Below, piece after piece: positions 7,624 through 15,800 of a stretch of 36,594 nucleotides of DNA. A program made the position numbers and the translations under genes. This DNA is from Aeromonas media (GTDB taxonomy: Bacteria; Pseudomonadota; Gammaproteobacteria; Enterobacterales; Aeromonadaceae), in contig NZ_CDBZ01000119.1 in the NCBI RefSeq assembly GCF_000819985.1, positions 36,319-72,912 of the forward strand. Reading direction: 5' to 3'. A model generated the notes under the pieces. It ran no database searches. It was not told where the DNA came from and saw only the letters and a program-made list of their open reading frames with translations. Position 1 is the first letter of the stretch. Each line of letters opens with the position of its first letter.

Positions 7624-8589
7624 ATGGATCGGGTGCCCAGTGACGTAATTTATGGCCTGACCCTGGATGGCAAGGGGGGGATGACCCCGCTGGCCGCAGG
7701 CAGCGAGATCCCGGCGGCGCAGCCCAGCTGGGTGCATCTGGATTACGGCAATCCAGAGTCGGCGCGCTGGCTGTTGCAGACGCCCTTGCTCAATGACGCC
7801 GCGCGTGAATCCCTGCTCGGCCAGAGCAACAGACCCAAACTGGTGCGGATGGGGGAGACCGTGCTGCTGATCCTGCGTGGCATCAATCACAACAAGGATC
7901 ACAGGCCCGAAGAGATGGTGGCGCTGCGCATCTACATTACCCCGGATTTCATTCTCAGCAGTCGCCGCCGCTCCCTGCTGTCGGAAAAAGATGTCTTCCA
8001 GCAGTTGGTGCTGGGGGGCGGTGCCATCTCTAGCGCCGACTGGCTGGTGGAGATCTGCGATGCCCTGACCGACAGGGCGGGGGAGTTTGTCGAGGAGCTG
8101 CACGATCAGATCCTGGAACTGGAAGAGATTGTGCTGATGCGTGAACTGCCCGCCAACGGCCGACTGGCGCGGATCCGCAAGCAACTCATCATGATCCGTC
8201 GTTACCTCTCTCCCCAGCGGGATCTGGTGGCGCGGCTGGCCAACGAGAAGCTCAGCTGGCTGGATGAGGATGACCGCCGTCGTCTGCTCGACATCGCCGA
8301 CCGGTTGCGTCGCTGGCTGGACGATCTGGATGCCGGGGTGGCCCGCTCCGCCGTGCTGGCGGATGAGATCAACAACCTGACGGCGGAGGCCACCAACCGC
8401 CGTGCCTACCAGATGTCGGTAATGGCGCTGATGTTCCTGCCGGCCAGCTTCCTGACCGGCCTGTTTGGCATCAACCTGGGTGGCATTCCCGGGGCCGAGA
8501 GCCCGACTGCCTTCTGGGTCTTCTGCGGCTCCTTGCTGGCGCTGGCGACCGGGCTGGCGGTCTGGCTCAAATATCGACGCTGGTGGTAA
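7624..8589 (+). CDS. zntB: Zinc transporter ZntB (CorA-like, 2-TM-GxN family)
   Basis: 321 aa; E. coli ZntB has 327. The long cytoplasmic N-terminal funnel domain (1-260) has the helical stretch with [21 protein letters not shown]. Two C-terminal membrane helices (about 262-283 and 296-315) follow, with [20 protein letters not shown] containing the GxN-type pore motif (GIN) and the ZntB-typical GGIPG loop. E. coli ZntB moves Zn2+ (originally described as efflux, later as proton-coupled uptake). The ATG at 7624 has AAGGAAAC upstream; the ATG at 7603 lacks a site. An MscS-like gene follows after 9 bp, so the two are probably cotranscribed. Confidence 0.9.
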   Translation: MDRVPSDVIYGLTLDGKGGMTPLAAGSEIPAAQPSWVHLDYGNPESARWLLQTPLLNDAARESLLGQSNRPKLVRMGETVLLILRGINHNKDHRPEEMVALRIYITPDFILSSRRRSLLSEKDVFQQLVLGGGAISSADWLVEICDALTDRAGEFVEELHDQILELEEIVLMRELPANGRLARIRKQLIMIRRYLSPQRDLVARLANEKLSWLDEDDRRRLLDIADRLRRWLDDLDAGVARSAVLADEINNLTAEATNRRAYQMSVMALMFLPASFLTGLFGINLGGIPGAESPTAFWVFCGSLLALATGLAVWLKYRRWW

Positions 8590-8598
8590 GGAACGCAC

Positions 8599-9117
8599 AT
8601 GACGACATGGGAATCCTTTGGCGTGACCCTGCTGCTGTTGCTGGGACACACCCTGATCCGCGGCCTCATTCACAAGAGCCTGATGGCGCTCGGCCAGACC
8701 CGGCAGGTGAGCGAAAACCGGGTGCTCTACGTGGAGCATGTGTTCCACTTCCTGCTCGGCTGCGCCACCCTGCTGATCCTGGCGGGGGTGTGGGGGCTCG
8801 ACTTCTCCCGGCTGGTGGTGCTCGCGTCTTCCTTCTTCGCCGTGCTCGGTGTTGCCATGGTGGCCCAGTGGTCGATCCTCTCCAACATCACCGCCAGCAT
8901 CACCATCTTCTTCGCCTTCCCCTACAAGATAGGTGACCGGATCCGCATCCTCGACAAGGACGATTCGGTGACCGGCGTCATCACCGAGATAGGCCTGTTC
9001 TACCTGAGGGTGCGGGATGACAACGGCGATCTGGTGACCTACCCGGCCAACCTGATCCTGCAAAAGCCGGTCAGGCGGCTGGAGAGCAAGGACGCCGAGC
9101 CACTGCAGCCGGAATGA
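8599..9117 (+). CDS. Small mechanosensitive ion channel (MscS-like) protein
   Basis: 172 aa. Membrane segments lie at about 5-22, 45-66 and 70-92. They are followed by the MscS pore-lining helix and beta domain: VVLASSFFAVLGVAMVAQ, then NITASITIFFAFPYKIGDRI and ITEIGLFYLRVRDDNGDLV. It lacks the C-terminal alpha/beta vestibule of full MscS (286 aa in E. coli), so it is a minimal MscS-domain protein. It probably gates an ion pore or has a related role at the inner membrane. AAGGA lies 7 nt before the ATG. It follows zntB by 9 bp and is followed at once by a terminator. Confidence 0.88.
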   Translation: MTTWESFGVTLLLLLGHTLIRGLIHKSLMALGQTRQVSENRVLYVEHVFHFLLGCATLLILAGVWGLDFSRLVVLASSFFAVLGVAMVAQWSILSNITASITIFFAFPYKIGDRIRILDKDDSVTGVITEIGLFYLRVRDDNGDLVTYPANLILQKPVRRLESKDAEPLQPE

Positions 9118-9143
9118 GAAAAGGCTCCCTCGGGAGCCTTTTT
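9118..9143 (+). terminator. Intrinsic terminator of zntB-mscS-like operon
   Basis: AAAAGGCTCCC pairs with GGGAGCCTTTTT directly after the stop codon. The flanking A and T runs could let it act on both strands, also ending the convergent gene at 9157. Confidence 0.9.
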
Positions 9144-9156
9144 GCTGGCATCTGTC

Positions 9157-9405
9157 TCAACGCTCGAAGAAGCGATAGAGGTGCTCTACCTGGATGGGGC
9201 AATCGGCCACGAGGTGGATATGGTCGCGGGCCTCCTCGGTTGAGGAGAAACTCATCGGGCAACCCAGGGTGTCCGTCATCATGTAGAGATGGCCATCCTG
9301 ACCCCGAAACTCCACTACCCAGCCGGGAGAGATGATGTCATGCATGATCTCCGCCTCCCTGAACCTGTGCTGCTGATGAAACGCACGCAATTCGCTGACT
9401 GTCAT
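9157..9405 (-). CDS. Conserved-looking small protein of unknown function
   Basis: 82 aa. I do not recognise the family. A textbook AGGAGG 6 nt before the ATG supports translation. No signal peptide or membrane helix is visible. The sequence includes GWVVEFRGQDGHLYMMTD, a short beta-rich core, then a helix with TEEARDHIHLVADCP and a C-terminal LYRFFER. It may be a small regulatory or ligand-binding fold, but there is no basis for a function. It converges on the zntB-mscS operon and shares its terminator. It lies 89 bp from the 3' end of the antiporter gene on the same strand. Confidence 0.7.
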   Translation of the reverse strand: MTVSELRAFHQQHRFREAEIMHDIISPGWVVEFRGQDGHLYMMTDTLGCPMSFSSTEEARDHIHLVADCPIQVEHLYRFFER

Positions 9406-9494
9406 GACACCCTCCTGTGACTCATGGCGCCACCCTCAAGTCTAGTCGCCCGCGGTGATTGCAGGTGCCGAGAGCCGGCTCGCCGGATGGCGCA

Positions 9495-11282
9495 TCAAGC
9501 CGCCTGGGGCTCCCGTGGTGGCTGCAGGGCGATCAGCAGTTCCCCTGCCAGGGGGACAACGGGACCGCTGACGACCCTGGGCTTGCCCCTGGCATCGATG
9601 ATGAACAGGGGAATGGCGCCGGGATTGGCGTCCTGATACTGGCTCCAGTCAAAGGCGTCGCTCAGCCGGGTCGCCCTGATCTGGCCGCCCCGGCTCAGCA
9701 GGCCGCTCAGGCGGGCGAAATTTATCTCTGGCCCGAACAGATCCTGGCGTGCGCGGAAGGTGGCGCTCTCCCGGTTCGCCTTGCCGTGCTGCTCGCTGGA
9801 GCGCAGGGAGTGGACCTTATCCTCCCCGTACAGGTGGGCAAAGTGCAGCACCCCGAGGGCGTTGTTGTGACGGTTGGGTGAAAGCGCCAGCACCGTATGA
9901 ATGCTGGTGAGAGGCAGGTGCAGCTCGGCGTGTTCCGATTGCGGATTGCCAAAGTAGCAGGGCAGGCCGCTCATGCGGGCCAGCTTGCAATGTTCCCAGG
10001 CCGGATCGGAGAGATGGACCGGGATGCCCTGATCCGCCAGTGCCCGGCCTATGGCGCGGGCCACCGAGTTGGCGCCGATCAGCAGCCAGGTGTCGGGAGC
10101 GCTCTGGCGCATGCCGAGCAGTCTGGCCAGCGGGGTCGCCGTCAGGCTCTGCAACACCACGGTGAAGATGATGACGGCAAACACCAGGGGTACCAGCTTG
10201 TCGGCATCGTCAATGCCTGCCTCGTGCATGCTGATGGCGAAGGAGGCGCTGACCGCCGCCGCCACTATGCCCCGGGGGGCTATCCAGCCGAGCAGGGCCC
10301 GGGCGCGCCAGGGGAGATCCGATCCCAGGGTCGAGACCAGGATGCAGAGCGGGCGGGCCACGAACTGCACCACGCAGAGCAGCACCAGCACCATGGGGCC
10401 GAGTTGCCAGAGCTGCGCCAGATCGAGGCGGGCCGCCAGCAGGATGAACAGGGAAGAGATGAGGATGACAGCGAGATCCTCCTTGAAGGCCAGCACCTCC
10501 TCCAGATCCAGTCCCTCCTGGTTGGCGAGCCAGATGCCAAACACGGTGACCGCCAGCAGCCCGGATTCGTGACTGAGCCAGTCCGACAGGGTGAAGGTGA
10601 CCAGCACCAGCGCCAGCACCCCGAACTTGTGCAGGCTGACCGGCAGCCAGTCCTTGCGCATGATCAGGGTGGTGATCCAGCCGGCTGCCACCCCGATGAG
10701 GGAGCCGACCCCCACCGTCTTGGCCAGGGCCAGCAGGGTGTGATCGATGAGATCCCCCTGGCTGCCGATGCGAACCGCCTCGAACACCAATACCGCAAAC
10801 AGGGCACCGATGGGATCGATGACGATCCCCTCCCAGCGCAGGATCTTGTCCACCTCCCGCACCGGCCTGATCACGTTGAGCATGGGGGCGACTACGGTCG
10901 GGCCGGTCACCACCAGCACGGCGCCGAGCACCATGGCGACCCGCCAGTCCAGGCCCAGCAGCCAGTAACTGGCGGCGCCGATGACGGCGAAGCTGACCAG
11001 CATGCCGGTGGAGCAAAGGTTGCGCACCACCTTGCCTATCCCCTTGAGTTCGGTCAGGTGCAGGGTCAGCGCCCCTTCGAACAAGATGATGGCGACCGAG
11101 AGCGACACCAGCGGAAACAGCAGCTCTCCGAGCAGGGCGTCGGGGTCTAGCATGCCCGTCATCGGGCCGAGCAAGAGGCCGCTCAGCAGCAGGAACAGGA
11201 TGGCGGGGACGCGCAGTGACCAGGCGAGCCACTGTGCCAGCAGCGAGATCAGGGCGATCCCGGCCAGGGAGAGTGCAATCAT
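9495..11282 (-). CDS. CPA1-type cation/proton antiporter with C-terminal soluble domain
   Basis: 595 aa. The N-terminal 390 residues hold about 12 hydrophobic segments typical of NhaP/CPA1 exchangers. Conserved elements are PAILFLLLSGLLLGP, IILFEGALTLHL, VTGPTVVAPML (substrate site region), EGIVIDPIGALFAV with the family's acidic pair, and GWIAPRGIVAAAVSASFA. The C-terminal 200 residues are a cytoplasmic TrkA-N/RCK-like domain (DTWLLIGANSVARAIGRALADQG) followed by a TrkA-C-like stretch. Family members exchange Na+ or K+ for H+ in pH and salt homeostasis; the ion is not readable from sequence. GAGG lies 5 nt before the ATG. It appears monocistronic. Confidence 0.92.
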   Translation of the reverse strand: MIALSLAGIALISLLAQWLAWSLRVPAILFLLLSGLLLGPMTGMLDPDALLGELLFPLVSLSVAIILFEGALTLHLTELKGIGKVVRNLCSTGMLVSFAVIGAASYWLLGLDWRVAMVLGAVLVVTGPTVVAPMLNVIRPVREVDKILRWEGIVIDPIGALFAVLVFEAVRIGSQGDLIDHTLLALAKTVGVGSLIGVAAGWITTLIMRKDWLPVSLHKFGVLALVLVTFTLSDWLSHESGLLAVTVFGIWLANQEGLDLEEVLAFKEDLAVILISSLFILLAARLDLAQLWQLGPMVLVLLCVVQFVARPLCILVSTLGSDLPWRARALLGWIAPRGIVAAAVSASFAISMHEAGIDDADKLVPLVFAVIIFTVVLQSLTATPLARLLGMRQSAPDTWLLIGANSVARAIGRALADQGIPVHLSDPAWEHCKLARMSGLPCYFGNPQSEHAELHLPLTSIHTVLALSPNRHNNALGVLHFAHLYGEDKVHSLRSSEQHGKANRESATFRARQDLFGPEINFARLSGLLSRGGQIRATRLSDAFDWSQYQDANPGAIPLFIIDARGKPRVVSGPVVPLAGELLIALQPPREPQAA

Positions 11283-11414
11283 GCCAACCTCGAGTGGGTG
11301 ATGGGGTTGGACCTAGTGTAGCGGGGAAGGAGAGCAAATTGACACCCGGTAGAGGTGGCCTCGGGGAGGCCGGGATCTCGGATGCCTGGTCAGATCCTTA
11401 GCGGACTGGCCTGA

Positions 11415-11936
11415 TCAGATGGGGCTCTCTTTGTGGAGTTCGGTGACGCAGTCGGTCACCGCCAGCACCAGTGCGGAGCGCACCATCTGATCGAGCCGGT
11501 TGAGCTGCATTTGATAGAGGGGCCAGTCCTCCTCATTGGCTGGGGGATCCTGCGGCATCATGCTGGTCTGATGGATGGCATGCAGGCGGCCTAGCAGGTC
11601 GCGGATCGGCTTGTCGCTGAAACGGTAATCCTTGGGGTCGCGTACCAGAAAATCGCGGATCTTCAGGTAGGCTTCGAGATCCTGATAGCGCTCGAGGGAA
11701 ATGAGGCCGAGGGCGAAGATGAGCTTGAGGCGCACCTCCAGCTGGCCGAGGGGGCCGCTCTGGTTGAGCAGGGGCTCGATGGCGTATTTGACGGCATACT
11801 CCTCCTGGCGGAACGCGCGCCGCATCAGGGAGTCGACCGCCTCTTCCAGGATGGTCACGACCTCGAGAAAGAAGCCACGGGGGCCATCCTGCTCGTTCAG
11901 TCGCTCCAGTACATCATCTTCCTGGTGTGTGGTCAT
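11415..11936 (-). CDS. mtlR: Mannitol operon repressor family protein MtlR/MltR
   Basis: 173 aa; E. coli MtlR has 195. It is an all-helical protein with family signatures GPRGFFLEVVTILEEAVD, LLNQSGPLGQLEVRLKLIF, ALGLISLERYQDLE and IRDFLVRDPKDYRFSD. E. coli MtlR represses the mannitol operon but has no obvious DNA-binding domain, and neither does this protein; it probably acts through partners. It is the third gene of mtlA-mtlD-mtlR, 116 bp after mtlD. The leader before its start contains strong hairpins (12005-12056 and 11960-11982), and the Shine-Dalgarno sequence is poor, so its expression may be tuned separately. Confidence 0.9.
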   Translation of the reverse strand: MTTHQEDDVLERLNEQDGPRGFFLEVVTILEEAVDSLMRRAFRQEEYAVKYAIEPLLNQSGPLGQLEVRLKLIFALGLISLERYQDLEAYLKIRDFLVRDPKDYRFSDKPIRDLLGRLHAIHQTSMMPQDPPANEEDWPLYQMQLNRLDQMVRSALVLAVTDCVTELHKESPI

Positions 11937-11959
11937 AGGTGTTCAGGGTCCGGCTGACT

Positions 11960-11990
11960 GGGAGAGAGCCAGGCTCTCTCCCGGTTTTTA
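11960..11990 (+). terminator. Terminator-shaped hairpin facing against the mtl operon
   Basis: GGGAGAGAGCC (11960-11970) pairs with GGCTCTCTCCC (11972-11982) and is followed by GGTTTTTA on the plus strand. Both flanking genes are on the minus strand, where the hairpin instead has an A-run before it and no T-run after it. It could stop antisense transcripts leaving mtlR, or act as an mRNA-stability hairpin between mtlD and mtlR. Confidence 0.6.
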
Positions 11991-12052
11991 TCATATGGGG
12001 CATAGTGACCATTTCGCCGTGTGATGGCGGTTGGCCCTTAGGCCCCATGGGG

Positions 12053-13198
12053 TCACTTCAAATTGTCATAACGGGCGACGATGGCGCGCACGATCTCGCT
12101 CTCTTCCTCCAGCCCGGTCACCCGGGCCAGGGTCCTGGCAGGGCCCAGCTCTGCCAGCAGGGCCTGCAATTCCACCGCCTGGGGATCATCATCGTTGCGA
12201 TAGAGCAGCGCCGCGGCTATGCCCTCCTGCAAGTGATCGCTGGGCAGGCCGTACTCCAGGGTGCCGAGCAGCGGCTTCACCAGTCTGTCCCCCGCCGCCA
12301 GCTTGCGCAGTGGCTGACGGCCGACCCGGTCGATTTCATCCACCAGATAGGGGTTGGCGAAGCGGGACAGAATCTTCTCGATGTAGGCGGCGTGCAGGCG
12401 CGGATCGAAGCCGTAGCGTTTCACCAGCACAGCTCCGCTCTCCTCCATGGCGCGGCGCACCTTGCTGCGGATCACCGGATCCTCGATCGCCTCGCGCACG
12501 GTGCGGTAGCCTCTCAGCTTGCCGAGGTAGGCGGTGACGATGTGCCCGGTGTTGAGGGTGAACAGCTTGCGCTCGACGAAGGCCATCAGGTTGTCGGTGG
12601 GCTCCATGCCCGCCACCTGGGGCAGCTCGCCCTTGAACTGGGTCTGGTCGACGATCCATTCGCTGAAGCTCTCCACCGTCACCTCCAGCGGATCATCGTT
12701 GGCCGCGGCAGGGGGCACGATGCGATCCACCGCCGAGTCGACGAAGCCGACGCAGTTGTCGAGGGTGGCATGATACGCGACCGGCAGGTACTTGAGTACC
12801 TCCTGCTTGAGGTGGCTGGTGCCGCGTACCATGTTCTCGCAGGCGATGACGTTGAGGGGGGTCAGGTTGCCGGCATCGAAACGGGCCTGCAGCCCCTTGG
12901 CCAGGGTGCTGGCAATCTTGTCCAGGATGTTGGGCCCGACCGCAGTGGTGACCAGATCGGCGGTGATGATGCGGGCGATCACCTCGTGTCCGGCGGAGCT
13001 GACCGCCGCCACGTTGCGTACCACATCCAACTTCTGGTCCGTGCCCACCACGTGCACCTTGTACTCCTGACGGTGGTTGAGCTGATCGATCAGGGTTTCG
13101 TTGACGTCGGCGAAGGTGACCTGATGGCTGGCGTCCGCCAGCAGTTTTCCGATGAAGCCACGACCGATATTGCCGGCACCAAAATGCAATGTTTTCAT
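12053..13198 (-). CDS. mtlD: Mannitol-1-phosphate 5-dehydrogenase
   Basis: 381 aa, against 382 in E. coli. It oxidises mannitol-1-phosphate to fructose-6-phosphate with NAD+ in the cytoplasm. The N-terminal Rossmann motif is [17 protein letters not shown]. The C-terminal polyol dehydrogenase domain shows [20 protein letters not shown], the signature carrying the catalytic Lys/Asn/His set. The ATG at 13198 has AGAGG upstream and begins directly at the Rossmann fold; the open frame extends further into mtlA but that extension is non-homologous. It lies 37 bp after mtlA, which supplies its substrate. Confidence 0.97.
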   Translation of the reverse strand: MKTLHFGAGNIGRGFIGKLLADASHQVTFADVNETLIDQLNHRQEYKVHVVGTDQKLDVVRNVAAVSSAGHEVIARIITADLVTTAVGPNILDKIASTLAKGLQARFDAGNLTPLNVIACENMVRGTSHLKQEVLKYLPVAYHATLDNCVGFVDSAVDRIVPPAAANDDPLEVTVESFSEWIVDQTQFKGELPQVAGMEPTDNLMAFVERKLFTLNTGHIVTAYLGKLRGYRTVREAIEDPVIRSKVRRAMEESGAVLVKRYGFDPRLHAAYIEKILSRFANPYLVDEIDRVGRQPLRKLAAGDRLVKPLLGTLEYGLPSDHLQEGIAAALLYRNDDDPQAVELQALLAELGPARTLARVTGLEEESEIVRAIVARYDNLK

Positions 13199-13235
13199 GA
13201 TATTAACCTCTACAACCAAAGACGATGAAGGATGA

Positions 13236-15164
13236 CTACGCGGCCTGTTCGGCGCCCAGCAGATCCAGGAACTCCTGGGGATCCTGGGTACTGGCCAGCC
13301 GGTCGATGAGACCGGGTTCATCCAGTGCATTGGTCAGACGGGTTATGACCTGCATGTGTTCGTCATTGCGGGCGGCGATGCCGATCACCAGGCGTGCCAC
13401 TTCATCGGCGTCCTCGCCAAAGGCGACCCCGGCCGGGTACTGGCAGATGACGATGCCGGTACGCTTCACGTGTTCCTTGGCGGCTATGGTGCCGTGGGGA
13501 ACGGCGATGGACTCGCCGAGGTAGGTGGAGACCAGTTGCTCGCGCTCCAGCATGGCGTTGACGTAATCCGGCGCCACGTAGCCCCGCTCCGCCAGCAGCT
13601 TGCCGGCAGCCCGGATGGCGGCCTCCTTGTTGTCGGCCTTGAGGCCCAGGTGCACGTCCTGCAGGCTCAGGGTGAAGACCTCGGCTGCCTGCGGCTCGTA
13701 GCTGTCGTCGTTGGCCGCCACCAGCAGTTGCGGGTTGGCCACGTCGTCGTTGGCCGCGTTGGCCAGGCTGAGGTTTTGCACCAGCTCCTGATAGAGGGCG
13801 TTGTCGAGGAAGTTGGAGAGGGAGATGTGCTGCGCATGCGGTGCATGGCGACGGGCACGGTCGGTGAGATCCTTGTGGGTGATGACCAGATCCACCTGAT
13901 CGTCCAGGTTGTTGATGGCACGGTTGGTGACGCTGATGTCGAGACCGGCAGCCTGCACCCGCTTGCGCAGCATGCCGGCGCCCATGGCGCTGGAACCCAT
14001 GCCCGCATCACAGGCGACCACGATGTTGCGCACTGCGGTCAGCTCGGCACCCGGCTTCTTGGCCGCTGTGGTCTCGGGCTTGGCACCCTTCATGGCCTTC
14101 ATCTTGCGAGTGGCTTCACCCAGGGCGTCGGCCTCGTCGGCTTCCGGCTGCTGGGCGCGAACGAACACGGCGGCGACCAGGAAGGAGACGGTGGCCGAGG
14201 CGATGATGGAGAGCAGCACCCCGATCAGGGAGGCTTTCGGTGTCATCAGCAGCACGGCGAAGATGGAGCCCGGGGAGGCGGGGGAGACCAGACCTGCGTT
14301 GAACAGGGTCAGGGTGAAGACCCCGGTCATGCCACCGGCAATCACCGCCAGGATGAGGCGCGGGTTCATCAGCACATAGGGGAAGTAGATCTCGTGGATG
14401 CCACCGAAGAAGTGAATGATGGAGGCACCGGCGGCGGACTGCTTGGCGGCGCCACGACCGAACACCATGTAGGCCAGCAGCACGCCCAGACCCGGACCCG
14501 GGTTCGCTTCGATCAGGAAGAAGATAGAACGACCCTGTTCGGTGGCTTGCTGGATCCCCAGCGGCGAGAAGATGCCGTGGTTGATGGCGTTGTTGAGGAA
14601 GAGGATCTTGGCCGGTTCGACGAAGATGGAGGTCAGCGGCAGCAGGCTGTGGGCGACCAGGAAGTCGACACCGCCGGCCAGGGCGCCGGAGAGCACCTTG
14701 ACGAAGGGACCGATGACGAAGAAGGCGAGGATGGCGCACAACATGCCGATGATACCGGCGGAGAAGTTGTTGACCAGCATCTCGAAGCCGCTCTTGACCC
14801 GGCCCTCCATCGCCTTGTCGAAGCGCTTGATGGCCCAGCCACCGAGCGGGCCGACCATCATGGCGCCCATGAACATGGGGATGTCGGTCCCCACTATGAC
14901 GCCCATGGTGGTGATGGCACCGACCACGGCACCCCGCTCACCCCCGATCAGCTTGCCGCCGGTGTAGCCAATCAGCAGCGGCAGCAGGTAGGTGATCATG
15001 GGGCCGACCAGCTTGGCCAAGGTTTCGTTTGGCAGCCAGCCGGTGGGGATGAAGAGGGCGGTAATGAAGCCCCAGGCGATGAAGGCGCCTATGTTGGGCA
15101 TGACCATATTGGACAGGAAGCGTCCAAAATTCTGTATCTTGACTTTGGTATCCGGTGATAACAT
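13236..15164 (-). CDS. mtlA: PTS mannitol transporter, fused EIICBA
   Basis: 642 aa; E. coli MtlA has 637. It imports mannitol and phosphorylates it to mannitol-1-phosphate. EIIC membrane domain, residues 1 to about 340 ([34 protein letters not shown]). EIIB with phospho-Cys at about residue 385 in [20 protein letters not shown] at about 500-642 with phospho-His at about residue 557 in [10 protein letters not shown]. All three domains are intact, so the protein should be self-sufficient with HPr. The ATG at 15164 matches the E. coli start. It is the first gene of mtlA-mtlD-mtlR. The 580-bp region before it carries several CRP-like sites, consistent with catabolite control. Confidence 0.97.
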   Translation of the reverse strand: MLSPDTKVKIQNFGRFLSNMVMPNIGAFIAWGFITALFIPTGWLPNETLAKLVGPMITYLLPLLIGYTGGKLIGGERGAVVGAITTMGVIVGTDIPMFMGAMMVGPLGGWAIKRFDKAMEGRVKSGFEMLVNNFSAGIIGMLCAILAFFVIGPFVKVLSGALAGGVDFLVAHSLLPLTSIFVEPAKILFLNNAINHGIFSPLGIQQATEQGRSIFFLIEANPGPGLGVLLAYMVFGRGAAKQSAAGASIIHFFGGIHEIYFPYVLMNPRLILAVIAGGMTGVFTLTLFNAGLVSPASPGSIFAVLLMTPKASLIGVLLSIIASATVSFLVAAVFVRAQQPEADEADALGEATRKMKAMKGAKPETTAAKKPGAELTAVRNIVVACDAGMGSSAMGAGMLRKRVQAAGLDISVTNRAINNLDDQVDLVITHKDLTDRARRHAPHAQHISLSNFLDNALYQELVQNLSLANAANDDVANPQLLVAANDDSYEPQAAEVFTLSLQDVHLGLKADNKEAAIRAAGKLLAERGYVAPDYVNAMLEREQLVSTYLGESIAVPHGTIAAKEHVKRTGIVICQYPAGVAFGEDADEVARLVIGIAARNDEHMQVITRLTNALDEPGLIDRLASTQDPQEFLDLLGAEQAA

Positions 15165-15267
15165 GTCGGGACCCCGTTTTAAGCCTGTGTGATTAAAAGT
15201 GGTAGTCGGGATGACGGGTTTTGCCGAACCCCATCCCTGTCGTCTAAGCAACTTCAATCTACCAGCT

Positions 15268-15283
15268 TGTGATCAAATTAGGC
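15268..15283 (+). promoter_or_regulatory. Weak CRP-like half site upstream of mtlA (site 1)
   Basis: TGTGA-TCAAAT-TAGGC: one perfect half site and a poor second half. It is the site nearest to mtlA, centred about 111 bp upstream of the start codon. Confidence 0.3.
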
Positions 15284-15299
15284 TGAAAACGGGGTGTCT

Positions 15300-15315
15300 T
15301 GTGATGCACCTCTCG
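15300..15315 (+). promoter_or_regulatory. Weak CRP-like half site upstream of mtlA (site 2)
   Basis: TGTGA-TGCACC-TCTCG: one perfect half site, with TC kept in the second half. Confidence 0.3.
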
Positions 15316-15343
15316 TTTACCCCCATTCCCCCCCTTCAACAAC

Positions 15344-15359
15344 AGAGATCTCGATCACA
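15344..15359 (+). promoter_or_regulatory. CRP-like site upstream of mtlA (site 3)
   Basis: AGAGA-TCTCGA-TCACA: a perfect right half and a 3/5 left half, 8 of 10 positions in total. Confidence 0.45.
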
Positions 15360-15416
15360 TTCGAACGCTGTGCTTCGGCTACATTTCGATCTTTCTGGTC
15401 AAAACATCGTTATTTT

Positions 15417-15432
15417 TGTGATGAATATCACT
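15417..15432 (+). promoter_or_regulatory. Strong CRP site upstream of mtlA (site 4)
   Basis: TGTGA-TGAATA-TCACT matches the CRP consensus at 9 of 10 half-site positions, with AT-rich flanks. Confidence 0.65.
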
Positions 15433-15461
15433 CTTTGTTGTTTGCGCAAATGCCGTGTCAA

Positions 15462-15477
15462 TGTGATGTTAATCACA
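15462..15477 (+). promoter_or_regulatory. Perfect CRP consensus site upstream of mtlA (site 5)
   Basis: TGTGA-TGTTAA-TCACA matches both CRP half sites completely. It lies about 305 bp upstream of mtlA, far from a standard activation position if transcription starts near the gene. The mtl control region of E. coli is known to carry five CRP sites, which makes a distal perfect site less odd. FNR (TTGAT-N4-ATCAA) is a poor match. Confidence 0.7.
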
Positions 15478-15746
15478 AATATTAATTTTGCATTCAAATG
15501 AGTCATGTGGTGATGAGGGGAATCCCGGGGTCCTGACGATGGATCTTGCCCATATTGATGATCATGAGCGATGAATGATCTATTTTGTAACCCACTTTCA
15601 GGCTTCCGCCACATGAGGTGGTGCATCAGCCTCTCATGCGGGCGTGGAGCGCCATCGAGCTGGAATGGCAAGCCGACGACGGTCGTAACCAGCAGCGTGT
15701 CAGGGTGCCCTGCCAGGGGAAGCTAACTACAAGGCGCAGGCGTGTG
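15478..15746. other. Gene-free stretch between the mtlA control region and rnb
   Basis: About 270 bases carry no reading frame with a ribosome site and no recognisable RNA. The open frame at 15399-15671 on the minus strand runs through the CRP sites and looks accidental. Confidence 0.5.
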
Positions 15747-15775
15747 AAAAAAAGCCCGCAAGATGCGGGCTTTTT
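15747..15775 (-). terminator. Intrinsic terminator of rnb
   Basis: AAAGCCCGC and GCGGGCTTT form a stem around AAGAT. The minus strand ends with a run of T (TTTTTTT), 26 bp after the rnb stop; the plus strand also ends in TTTTT, so it may work in both directions. Confidence 0.9.
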
Positions 15776-15800
15776 GGTGGTCAGCGGCTGGTGGGCAGGC

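Noticed and set aside
7270-9063. 597-codon minus-strand frame across zntB and the MscS-like gene
   Set aside because: It is antisense to two clear genes, and its sequence is His/Gln-rich shadow composition.
15399-15671. Minus-strand 90-codon frame upstream of mtlA
   Set aside because: It spans the strongest CRP sites and has no ribosome site or family resemblance.
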